NCBI GenBank assembly: GCA_025667525.1
Contig: JANFOE010000581.1
Location: 496,001 to 560,000 of the forward strand
DNA from: Glebionis coronaria
Taxonomy: Eukaryota > Streptophyta > Magnoliopsida > Asterales > Asteraceae
Reading direction: 5' to 3'
DNA length: 64,000 nucleotides
Position numbers and translations under genes: made by a program. How positions within the stretch are numbered: position 1 is the stretch's first letter; each line of letters begins with the position of its first letter. This document shows, piece by piece, positions 1-9,589 of the stretch. The notes beneath the pieces were generated by a model. That model did no database searches, was not told the DNA's origin, and saw only the letters and a list, made by a program, of their open reading frames with translations.

Positions 1-31
1 GCCATGAGCAATCACTTCGCCGTGGGGAAGT

Positions 32-58
32 CATAACACTGGTGCCTCCAGTGTTATG
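32..58. other. Perfect hairpin, 11-bp stem and 5-nt loop
   Basis: CATAACACTGG (32-42) is exactly complementary to CCAGTGTTATG (48-58) around the loop TGCCT. It lies in the LTR-like segment; hairpins of this type occur in the transcribed part of LTRs, but no role is shown. Confidence 0.7.
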
Positions 59-1244
59 GGTATGGTACCTCCATAACTAGGTGACACTGGTCATGCATGT
101 ATATGGCTTAGGCTCTTAATCTAACATAAGTATCAAACATATAAAACAAATAGTGGGAAAATAGTTGACTACAGACGGGGAAATCCTAATAAGGAAATAA
201 TGTCCATACTGAAAGGATGGAAAATCCGTACCTTAAGTCCAGTGAACGAAGAAGACGAACGGAAGAGAGTCCTACTTCGATCTCACTAATGCTACATAAA
301 TAGTATACGTGTATAAGTATTCTGATTACCGATTACGTAACTGATTTTATATCATGTCTTAGCTTATTTCATATGTTCATGTCTTGTTTTACTGATTTTA
401 ACGTTATGCTGTATTTATCATGTATTCTATATGTTCTGATTAAGTATTACTTGTATTTCTTATATTATTATACTTGTTGTGTAATAAAAAGTAACTTCCT
501 AAAAATAGCAGGTTTCCTAAAATGGAAAGGTCCCAAAAATAAAAAGTTTCCAAAATAGATTAACTGCTTAAAATAGATTAGTTTCTAAAAATAAAAAGTT
601 TCCAGAAATAGTAAGTTTCCATATATAGAATTAAACTGAATTAATATCATAAGTCATGTAGTTATAGTATAGTTATTAATAATATTCTGTTCATTAAATA
701 AACAATAGATTATATAATTTAATTAAATATAAACATGGTTTTAATTAAATTAAAGTGTATAAAAAATACTTAGGTTAAATCATGTATTAATACTATATTA
801 ATATAACCTAAGTCATGATTATTAATTAATTGTATGTCATGTATAATAATTAATTAATACTATAGTGTAAAATAAATAACTAAATACTTAGGTTAAAAAC
901 ATGTATTATTTAATAATAATAATAACCTAAATTTCATGTTTAATTAAATTAATTATAAGTCATGAATTAATTAATTTAATTATCTTGTAAAAATAATACA
1001 CTTATTAAATTAATTAGACTAGTAAAAATATTCATGAACCGGACCCGTATAATTAACTAATTAACATGTCGTGAACCGGACCCATGAACCTTTGAACCGG
1101 TCCGAACCATACCCCCAAAAACAGTGGCAAATCGGCTTGAACCGGTTGCCCCTGCTTTCGGTATGCTGCCACTAGCTGTGTGCCTTGGTCTTGCTTCTCG
1201 GCCCCTGCTGCCTACGCTGCGGTTCCCTCTGCTTTCCTTAAATA

Positions 1245-1423
1245 GCCACCGGCTTAAGCCGGTGGCGGGGCTGTTGCTGCCGAGACCAACCGAAACCACA
1301 AGGACACCCCCGGCGCATGTCGGGGTGCCTTGTCCTTGCTGCCGACCGAACCACAACCACACCGAGACATATGTCTCGGTTGGTGTGCGAACCAAACGAC
1401 GCCGAGAGCTTTGTGGCTCTCGG
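1245..1423. other. Cluster of four hairpins/palindromes in a GC-rich island
   Basis: Four inverted repeats follow each other within 180 bases. Positions 1245-1266 form a perfect 22-bp palindrome centred on TTAA. Positions 1299-1338 form an imperfect hairpin (AAGGACA/TGTCCTT outside, CCCC/GGGG inside). Positions 1361-1380 form a perfect 20-bp palindrome centred on ATAT. CCGAGAGC (1402-1409) pairs with GCTCTCGG (1416-1423). The island is far richer in GC than its flanks. It is probably part of the LTR-like segment; function unknown. Confidence 0.7.
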
Positions 1424-2110
1424 TTTGTGTGGCGGCCGAGACAAACAAACCCGAAACACCCTTAATTGTTTACCTATAATCCCATGACATGTTTTTATCA
1501 TGTTTTTATTTAATTACTTGTTCATGTTTATGATTAATTAAATAAAAGAAAAAAACAAAAGGGTTACGTTTTACCAAAACACTTGGAATGGATAGATCTT
1601 GAATACACGAACACACTCGTAAGATTTCTTTAATCAAAATCAACCAAACACCGCTTGTGGTGTGTTATGCCGCCGACCACCAAGAGAGAGATTAGGGTTT
1701 TAGTTTTTTTAAAATCTTCTGTGAATGAAAATAACATTTACTGTATTTGTTATTTGGTAAAAAACAAGTGGGCCGGGCCCCTCTCTTCCTTTGTTGCCGC
1801 GGTTAGAGGGCCCACCAAGGGAAACCCGTAGCTTTTCTCGTGTCTATTTATTACGTGTTTGTGTGTTCGTGATTACGTGTTACGTTTAATTATCCGTGTT
1901 ATTATAATTACTTGTACGTAACGATATTTATCGTATTAATAATATACATAAATACTTAATTATATGTTCATGATTCTTACGTTCATGATTTCATATTCGT
2001 TATTATAGTTATTATTGATAATAATTATCGAGTATTAATATGTACTTAATACTTATCGTATAATTATACGTACTTATCTTCTGAAATTCCTAATCGTGAC
2101 ACGTGTTCAT

Positions 2111-4300
2111 GTTATAAAAGGAAAGTTTTAAAAATGTACGTACGTTACTAAGGGTACTATTCATGGTAAAAACATGCGGATTTTACAATAGCTCTCCAAT
2201 GGATGAAATAGAATTGTCACTTGCATTGTTTTTAGATATGATATCCATCATATTCTTTGTTTTAGTGGTAATATTGATAGTGGCAATCATATTGCTTACA
2301 TCGTTACTTTACAATGATTATACGCATATCCTATGTGATGAACTAGACTTACCCAAATTTGCTTCAAATTAACGAGTATACTTGCTCGTATGCGTTGTTA
2401 ATAAGTTATTGAGTCTTGATTATAAATTTAGAGTGTTGATATTTACACATATAGAATTGATTTATGCACATAAAATGATCTTGCAAAGACTATTATATCC
2501 TTATTGTAATTTTTATCCTCTTTTATTCTACCCTAATCAATATGATGTAGTAATTATTTTACGTCTCCCTCTTTAATTAAGTCGTTAACTATATAATCCA
2601 CCACGACCCACTAATCCATCACAGGGTATATGTTTTTGCCTCATTTATTAGAGACAAGGGTGTCATGACACACAACACCCTCTTCATTTTGTCCCCATAG
2701 TTGCCACATCAGCGCCACATCAACACAACACAACTGACAAAAATACACCCTAACTCACAACACACCAACTGCTTTTCACTTTGGCCCCACCACTATCTTT
2801 TATTTTTTTTCATTTTCACACAAATTAAAATTCATTTCATTCAAATTAAAAACTACAAATAGTTAAATTAAAATTACAAATACGGAAATTAAAAATACGA
2901 TAAAATAAAAATACGATACGATACAAGTTCTACGTTGTTTAATCGGATCCAGGATCCGAATCAGATGAGTCTGATGGGATACCCAAATACCTCAAGACGA
3001 ATTGAGCCCTCTCTTCGTTCTTGATCTACTTCTCCAAATCTTTTTTCTCCCTTGCTTCTTTTGCTAATGTTTCTCGTAATGCTTCTTCATCAAGAAGCAG
3101 TTGACGTTCTTTTTCATTAGTAAGACGAAACTCAACAGGTACCTCGTACGCTTCAACAGGAACTGATGATCCAGCCATCGTCTTTGGGTAAGGTTGTGGG
3201 GGGGGGGGGGGGGGCTGAGTCAGGTATTTTCTCCGGTGTCGATGGATTGCTTCAAGTTGCTTTTCCTTTGTTTTGTTTCTTGTTTCCAGAAGTGTTTTCT
3301 TGAGACATGTTTGAGAGAAGGGTTTTTTGTTAGAAAAATATACTAAATGGAAGTGGTATTTATAGAGAGAACATAGCCGTTGCAAAATTCAAATTAAAAC
3401 ATACCCGTTGGAAAATTCATTACTGAAATTTAAAACAACAACATAGAAAATAAAATTACATTACTGAAATTAAAATAACAACATAGAAAATAAAATTACA
3501 ACAACGAAATTAAATTTACCACACATAAATTAAAATTCTCTGACCCATTCCTTTTTTAATTCCATTTGTCTTTCAATTTTAGCGGCTTCATCAAACAAAG
3601 CATCATGTATCACATCGTCCTTGTTTGATTCTTTTTTTCAAAAATTTGATTATCTTATCATGTCACTCTTTTGGAATATCATTGCATTTTTCATATGTTT
3701 CCTGCAATTCAAATTTGGCAGTGGATGCACTTTCAAATTTGAGGGCTAAATCCGCAACCGCTTTCTACCGATCGTTGTATTCTTTAATTAGGTTAGCAAC
3801 CAATATTTTGATTTGATCAAAAGTGTGTGGAGCTGAACAAGCCATTCTAGTATTTTTTGATTTGGGGAATAAGTATGTTTGTTAAAAATGTTAAATGGGG
3901 AGAGTATATAAAGAATAAAAATATTTTTTAAAAAAAATTTAAAAAATGTTATCGTCTGTGAACAACTGATACTTTTTGTTTCCCTACCTCTTCACTGGTG
4001 CACCGGTTTTGTGAAATGTGTGCGACGAAATGGGGGGTCGGTGTAGCGACACGGGGCGACTAACCTCGACAAGGGTGCCACGTTTCGCTTTGCGAGCGCC
4101 AGCTTGCCGTGACAGCCCCTCTCTTACTTCTTTCACATGAATGAATTGATGATTTACCACTATAATACTAATTTTCGAACATATATACATAGTATTGCTT
4201 TTTAGTGTTTGCCATGTGATTCCGTTAAGACCTTTTTCACTATTTACAAGTATTATCACAAACTCGCAATTTCGCTAGTTCATCAAAAGAAAATGTCTTT
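2111..4300 (-). other. Degenerate transposon-like region with two short coiled-coil-like reading frames
   Basis: No intact gene is recognised. Two short minus-strand reading frames, at 3178-3026 (starting MAGSSVPVEAYEV, rich in K/E/L) and about 3844-3540 (starting MACSAPHTFDQ, broken by stops), are charged and helix-prone. They are separated by A-rich DNA in which a unit of about 40 bp is repeated (3418-3515). The block ends in a GC-richer stretch (4000-4130). The arrangement suggests the remains of a DNA transposon, perhaps Harbinger-like, but terminal repeats and target duplications could not be fixed. The family assignment is a guess. Confidence 0.25.
3198..3214. repeat. Homopolymer run of 17 G
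   Basis: Seventeen consecutive G on the plus strand, read as a proline run on the minus strand immediately upstream of the small MAGSS reading frame. The length is liable to sequencing error. Confidence 0.8.
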
Positions 4301-5110
4301 ATTGATTTAAATGCATATCATGATGGTTGAATTACCTTTTTCTGTTGGAGTAGTATAATCGAATTTTTGTCTTAAGGTTTGTTTTGGCTGATAGCATCTG
4401 TGTGGAGGAATTGAAGATTGAAATGTTGCACTTTTCTACAAGAGTTATATTATTTAAACGATATATTATAATGTATGAACATATATCATCTTAAACTAGA
4501 ACATGCCCCTTTGCTAGATCTGTATATGCTTTAGATATACTTTCTGTTGTAGGTTGCTTTGTATTACTCTTTTTTGAGGCCTATGTATCGCACAGTCCGT
4601 ATTGTTGTTGATTTTGCATTATGTTGCTGAACTTTTTTATGTACATATATACGATCATAGTTGGTTCAAGATGAAAACAAAGTTGATCATGTGTTGTTGC
4701 TGGCCTTTTTGTATCATGTATGCTTATTCTTGATGAAATTCCTATGTACATATGTTGATTATGCGTTATGTTGCTGAACTTCTAATGTATCATGTATGCT
4801 TATTCTTTATGTGTTATATAGCTAGTATACATCTTAATATGTATGATCATAGTCAGGGTTTGAAATTAGCTTACATTGAGTAGTCACGATGCAATTTGGG
4901 CATGACATCTTGACTCATCTGATATGTAATTTCAAATTGTATCAATGCATAAAATAGTTGTAAACTATATAGTAAAATGGAAAAGAAGTAACTGGAAAAT
5001 AAAATAAATTGAAAGGTTGCTGTAAGTTGTTACGAAGTAGAATGAAAGTCAAATTAGAGAGTAGGAAGGGCAGTACTGTCTATTAATAAAAATATTTATG
5101 TGCATTGATC
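4301..5110. other. Intergenic AT-rich DNA, nothing recognised
   Basis: No gene, RNA or bounded transposon is visible. A few imperfect direct repeats occur (the words tgttgctgaactt and tgtatcatgtatgcttattctt each appear twice between 4620 and 4810). Confidence 0.5.
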
Positions 5111-5115
5111 ACTTT
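5111..5115. repeat. Target-site duplication ACTTT, left copy
   Basis: ACTTT immediately precedes the left LTR and recurs at 9382-9386 immediately after the right LTR, the 5-bp size usual for LTR retrotransposons. The match is short and could be chance, but it coincides with a CA end of the right LTR. Confidence 0.55.
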
Positions 5116-5410
5116 TATTAGAAGTATTTAAAGTGATGGTCATATAATATACCGTTGCGAAGCTCGTGGAAAATGCTACTTAATGGTGTTGAGAGTTTCA
5201 AGTTATTATTGTCTATGTAACGAGTATTAGTCCCGAACACACATATGAGGAAGGCCTCCTTCCCATATGAGGCATAGTATAAATAGTAATTCTAACCTCA
5301 TTTGTGTGTGTGTTTTCCATTTGTTTGTTTTAGAGAGAGAAACATCATGTCTTTCTCTCACTAGGAATTCACAACCATTTGTATTTTTCTTTCTTTCTTC
5401 ATCTTACTTA
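5116..5410 (+). repeat. 5' LTR, 3' end lost
   Basis: About 295 bp match the right LTR at 9020-9310, with roughly 18 differences by eye (about 94% identity). It starts TATTAG where the right copy starts TGTTAG, so the terminal TG is mutated. Similarity stops where a (TTA/TTG)n tract begins. Confidence 0.75.
5278..5286 (+). promoter_or_regulatory. TATA box of the 5' LTR
   Basis: TATAAATAG, at the position expected for an LTR promoter and about 430 bp upstream of the start codon at 5711. The right LTR has the weaker form TATAGATAG. Transcription from the left LTR would run into the cysteine-rich peptide gene. Confidence 0.5.
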
Positions 5411-5486
5411 ATGATATTATTATTATTATTGTTATTATTGTTATTATTATTGTTATTATTATTGTTATTATTACTATTATTATTTT
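5411..5486. repeat. (TTA/TTG)n microsatellite
   Basis: Trinucleotide repeat of TTA with TTG variants, at the exact point where the left LTR loses similarity to the right LTR. The 73-residue leucine-rich reading frame here is only this repeat. Confidence 0.85.
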
Positions 5487-5710
5487 AAGCTATGAATTGT
5501 AGACTTTGAGACGTCATTTAACGCATGAAAACTTGAAAATCATGCGCGAACACACTTATTGAATGAATTGCTAGTATTAACCACTACGCATCTGTCTTGT
5601 ATATGGTGAATAAATAGAGATTTGTCTAGGTTGTCAATCATCAAGACTTCTTCTCTTTACACTTCTGAATTGAAATAAAAACAATCTCAGGGAGAGATTT
5701 GACTGGCGTG

Positions 5711-6035
5711 ATGGTGAAGTTAAGTGGATCACGTATGAGTGTGTTCTTTGTATGCTTTATGGTGTTGCTAGTTTGTAGCCAATGTAAGTTTGCATCTCTG
5801 AATTTTAGGCATACTTTTTAAATATACACACACTCTCATTTTCAAATTTGCAGGTAGGAAAATCGATTATAATGAGATAAAAAGAACTATTAGTTCCAAT
5901 TATTGTAGTGGTTGGTGTGAACCAAGTGGTAGTATCGATGCTTCATGGAGTTGTTGCAAGAAGCGTAGTATAGATGGTGCCAAAGAAGATTGTGAGCGAA
6001 AGTGTAAGGCAGCGAAGGCAGATTGTTGTATATGA
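5711..6035 (+). CDS. Small secreted cysteine-rich peptide, two exons (5711..5783, 5854..6035)
   Basis: Neither exon alone gives a long reading frame, so the gene is easily missed. Exon 1 encodes a basic start (MVKLSGSRM) and a hydrophobic run (residues 9-22), a signal peptide ending near CSQ. A 70-bp intron (GTAAGT...TTTGCAG, phase 1) follows, and exon 2 encodes the mature part. The product is 84 residues with cysteines at 25, 42, 46, 58, 59, 71, 75, 82 and 83: a CxxxC pair, a CC, a second CxxxC and a terminal CC. A phase-1 intron at the signal-peptide boundary is typical of plant defensin-like and other cysteine-rich peptide genes. The Cys spacing does not match a family I can name. Possible TATA-like sequence near 5608-5618; polyadenylation-like AATAAAAG near 6103. 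It lies inside an LTR-bounded element. A secretory role in defence or signalling is inference only. Confidence 0.65.
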
Positions 6036-6045
6036 GCGAAAGTGT
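5993..6045 (+). repeat. 13-bp direct repeat, 40 bp apart, creating the stop codon
   Basis: TGAGCGAAAGTGT occurs at 5993-6005 and 6033-6045. In the first copy TGAG spans Cys71 and Glu72; in the second copy TGA is read as the stop codon. Beyond it the same frame continues for nine codons with three more cysteines (AKVCGSKCC) before TAA at 6063-6065. Confidence 0.7.
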
Positions 6046-6610
6046 GTGGTAGCAAATGTTGTTAACCGAGATTAATATTAATATGCGGTAATAATATACT
6101 ATAATAAAAGAATCAATGTGTTTTTAGTCGACCTAAACATCTTTGAACAGTTGAACTCACTACAATGTATTTGTATTTATTGATGAACCCAACTAAATAT
6201 TATACTTGATCCATTCTTATCTTCATATAGGGGTGGTAATTCATGGTGGATTAGAATTGACGAGTTCAGATTAATAGGTTAGTAGGTGAGGAAACCCTAA
6301 TTCAAACACAGCCTATTTAAATAATCGGGTCATATAGGTCAATCCTAACATGTTTACACATAATTCAAACTTGGCCCATTTGACCCACATATATAATGGG
6401 ATGACATGATAAATAAGTTACACGAGTTGAATAAGTTAAACGGGTTTCAGGTTCACCTATTTAATCCATTTTATATATACAAAAGTTAAAACATTACATT
6501 GCTAAACAAGTTAAACGGGTTTATGGACGAGTCGACTTATTTAACATATGTATCCTGTATAACACTCCCTCTCTCTTAAAATTATCGTCTCCCGAAAAAA
6601 CACATAGTTT
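6036..6610. other. Filler between peptide gene and Copia 3' region, with a MITE-like stretch
   Basis: Positions 6227-6545 begin ATAGGGGTGGTAATTC and contain several gggtt/aacccg words of the kind seen in hAT MITEs. The matching right terminal repeat is not visible. The rest is AT-rich without recognisable content. Confidence 0.3.
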
Positions 6611-9019
6611 AAAATACAAAAATATAAAACCTATAAAAACAAAATACAAAATGAAAAAATCTTTCAAAAATATCAAAAATATCCTTCTTCGACATGTCTC
6701 TCAGCATCGATAATATGGACGTACTTAGAAATGTCGCTCTACAACGACACGAGTATGTACATAAAGTTCGAATGGGAGTTCAAATGTTTTCAAAACATGT
6801 CTTTTCTATTTTCTTCTCATAATGGCTTATAGTCACATGTCAGACTTAACCCAGTCCCCAAAGAAAGGAAAGTCTATGACTTATCCTCAACAACGGGAAA
6901 ATAACTTTTCTCGGCTATGGGCTTATAGTAAACATTCAAAGTTTTAAGCTCATGAACACAAGGAAAATGTTCATTTATATACATTATTCCTCAACAACGG
7001 GAAATTTAATTTTCTCAGATTTGAGCACAAATTTTCAAAAGATATTTTTATATTCTTTCAAAATTATGTGCTCATATACTCCCCTAATTTAACTAGAATC
7101 TTTTTTCGAGTTGGGAGCATAAACATCTCATAACATATAGTTCCAAATTTTCATGAAACATTATTCTCTCCATGTTACATCACTAATATATCAAAAATTT
7201 CACAAACACATGCAATTTTTGAGGGGGAGAATAGTGATAAAATATGATCAAAATGTGTCATTTTGGATAAGATCTTTGATATAAGTGCTTTCTCGTCCTA
7301 ATATGTGCAAATATCTTTCATTTTATGATGCACATATGTAGGGGGAGCGTTTCTGGTGATATAGAAAACTATCAAGGTGTAAACATCGATTTAATTAACA
7401 CCTTGATTGCTTTTTCAATCGGTTTTTTTGGTTACAATATATATGCCCTTCAACACATTAATTCACGACGGTATTGGTGTCAAAAGGTGGTTAGGTATTC
7501 GTCCTATGATCCAACAAGAACCGGAGGGATCTTCCCAGGGACAATCCATTAGAATTTAGAAGTCCTTAGGAAAGATAGAGTAGTTGAGTATACGAGAAAA
7601 ATGCCGACTAATGACTTAAGCTAGAACTGGAACAATCACAACAATGTGCTAGTTATGACGTCTTGGTAAGCATTGAAGGGGTTTAAGAATGAAAAAGAAA
7701 TGTAAGGATAAATGGCGTAAAGAAAGCAGCCCTCCATACAACTTAGGTAGAAACCGGGTCAAGACATCTACTATCAGAATCACTTAGATGATTTCTGGTA
7801 TTGAAGATAAAGCATCATGGACCCAGTGATGCAATGCACAACCCTTCCCAGCCTACTCAAGCTTCTCTCAAAAGAAGTTTGTTTTATTGTCATGGAGTTC
7901 AACTCATTCCTATCGACTTTCTCACTCCGAGAAGGTAGATATTGAATAGGTGGCAGTCTGCTTCAGCCTCCGATCACCAAATAAACATGCACTTATAGAG
8001 TCTAGAGCCAACGAGATTCATAAAAAATCTCATTAGGACACATTCCATATATCAATTGTTGTTCATCATTAGCACACAAGCGATAATTTACAGGGTCCTA
8101 CGCTCTATCCTTGTGATATTGCCAGAACATTCAGAGTGATACTCTTTAGTATTCACAGTGATGAATGGAAATCCTTCCAGTGTTAACATCAAACATCACT
8201 GCGGTAGGTCATATGTAAGATTCACTTGAATTAAACATATGATAACTGGAAAGCAACAGTGGTTTGATTCTTTCTTGATTCTAACTCGTTCCAGGTCTCG
8301 ACACAATATCTTTATGATCTTGCCAGAACATTCAGAGTAATACTCCTTAGTATTTAAAGTGATGAATTGAAATCCTTCCAGTGTCATCATCAAACAGCAC
8401 TGCGACAGGTAACTTGTGAGATTCTATACGAATCAAACTTGTGTCAACTGGAAAGCAACAATGGTTTGATTCTTAATTGATTCAAACATGTTTCAGGAAA
8501 TGAATTGATGACTTAATCAGCAGAATGGAACTGCATGATTCACTCTTTACTATGAATTATCTTTCGATATATTCAAGTATTGAGTACGACTACCACATCC
8601 GGAAACCCTGTCAAGGAAGTTCTTGAACTTACCTAATCACAGGTGCATTAATTGTACTGTATAACGGGAAACCAGAGGAAATCAAGCGGGGCGTAAACTC
8701 AAGAGTCGTGATTCAATACCACATACTCAAGTAAATGAAGAAAGCTCAAGAACATCTAAAGACAAAGACTTCTGCTTCTCTGATCATCAAGGGAGATTGC
8801 TAACAAGCTTTCAAGACAACGCAAAGTATGAGTATGTGGGGAAAGAGACAAGAACAGAAGTTAGAAAAGTTTAAAGATCAAGCCAAGGCAAAGATCAAAG
8901 ATCCAAGATCACAAATCATGAAAGGAACGATGAAGTAACTCTCAAGACAACGAGCTTCAAAGTCTGCAACAACAAAGAAGTGAAGTCACATATTACATGA
9001 CCACCCCTTAGAAGGAGAT
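6611..9019 (+). mobile_element. Copia 3' non-coding region without pol
   Basis: Collinear with the DNA between the pol stop and the 3' LTR of the full Copia element (minus strand, 41722 down to 39179). Shared landmarks include a block around gacatgtct...tatggacgt (6690-6735 versus 41590-41645) and the paired repeat units at 8115-8500. No long reading frame. It ends in a purine tract just before the right LTR. Confidence 0.75.
8115..8500 (+). repeat. Tandem pair of about 200-bp units
   Basis: Two diverged copies, starting at about 8115 and 8316 (period about 201). Each contains ttgccagaacattcagag, tccttccagtgt and ctggaaagcaaca in the same order. The homologous pair in the full Copia element lies at about 39770-40150. 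Confidence 0.75.
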
Positions 9020-9381
9020 TGTTAGAAGTATTTAAAATGATGGTCATATAACATACCGTTGCGAAGCTCGTGGAAAATGCTACTTAATGGTGTCGAGAGT
9101 TTCAAGTTATTATTGTCTATGTAACGGGTATTGGTCCCGAACACATAAATGAGGAAGGCCTCCTTCCCATACGAGGCATAGTATAGATAGGAATTTCAAC
9201 CTCATTTTTGTGTGTGTTTTCCATTTGTTTGTTTTAGAGAAAGAAACATTATGTCTTTCTCTCACTAGGAATTCACAACCATTTGTATTTTTCTTTCTTT
9301 CGACATCTTAATCTAATCTTTCTTTTTTGTTTAATCCATCATGTTTTTCGTGTTTGGATAGTCGTGTGTTATAGTCTTACA
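9020..9381 (+). repeat. 3' LTR of the chimeric element
   Basis: Starts TGTTAGAAG directly after the purine tract gaaggagat and matches the left LTR up to about 9310. The end is placed at ...TCTTACA (9381) because ACTTT, the sequence before the left LTR, follows there. The end position is less certain than the start. Confidence 0.65.
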
Positions 9382-9589
9382 ACTTTGTTATGAGTAAATA
9401 TCAATTCTCTAAATTTAAAACTAGGAGCGCAAGACGCGCATCAAGTTTTTGGCGCCGTTGCCATAGATTTGTTTACTTTTCATGTTTTAACCATTATAAA
9501 CTAGTGGCGGTGTTAAAAATTTTGTTTTGTTGATAAAAAAGAAGAATATAATATTTTTGGAATGAGGTCCCATAGTGTTTACAAATTGC
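9382..9589. other. Flank with a TGGCGCCG-type primer-binding-site-like motif
   Basis: The right ACTTT duplication (9382-9386) is followed by AT-rich DNA and, at about 9452, TTTGGCGCCGTTGCC. That motif resembles the primer-binding site after the 5' LTR of Gypsy elements (compare 32974 in the Athila element). It may mark the end of an older, otherwise lost LTR. Confidence 0.35.

Larger units (their letters stand above)
1..2110 (-). repeat. LTR-like segment of a Gypsy-type element, cut by the window edge
   Basis: No coding region is supported here. The first 300 bases share short landmarks with the solo LTR at 25268-27301 (for example the words around tatggtacctccata and ccgtacctt, in the same order), which suggests a related LTR read on the minus strand. 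The rest is an AT-rich stretch (500-1040), a GC-rich hairpin island (1050-1450) and AT-rich DNA again. The right boundary is not defined: no target-site duplication or matching partner LTR is visible. The several 60-110 residue reading frames in 1057-1501 overlap on both strands and look like by-products of high GC content. Confidence 0.35.
5116..9381 (+). mobile_element. LTR-bounded chimeric element: Copia LTRs and 3' region enclosing a host-like gene
   Basis: The element has a left LTR, about 1.2 kb of unrelated DNA containing a spliced small-protein gene, and then 2.4 kb matching the 3' non-coding region of the full Copia element in this window (6611-9019 against the reverse complement of 39179-41722). 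A purine tract (gaaggagat) and the right LTR follow. gag and pol are absent. The flanking ACTTT duplication supports integration as a unit. The 3' end of the left LTR and any primer-binding site are missing, ending at a TTA/TTG microsatellite. The foreign DNA may therefore have been captured before transposition or may have replaced the coding region later by illegitimate recombination; the sequence does not decide which. Confidence 0.6.

Noticed and set aside
1057..1501. Overlapping open frames of 64-113 residues on both strands
   Set aside because: All fall in the GC-rich hairpin island where stop codons are rare; no recognisable domain and no consistent frame.
5267..5488. 73-residue open frame ending in a leucine run
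   Set aside because: It is LTR sequence read into a TTA/TTG microsatellite; no protein support.
9452..9470. TGGCGCCGTTGCC motif as primer-binding site of the 5.1-9.4 kb element
   Set aside because: It lies downstream of the right LTR and duplication, and is a Gypsy-type site, so it cannot serve that Copia-derived element.
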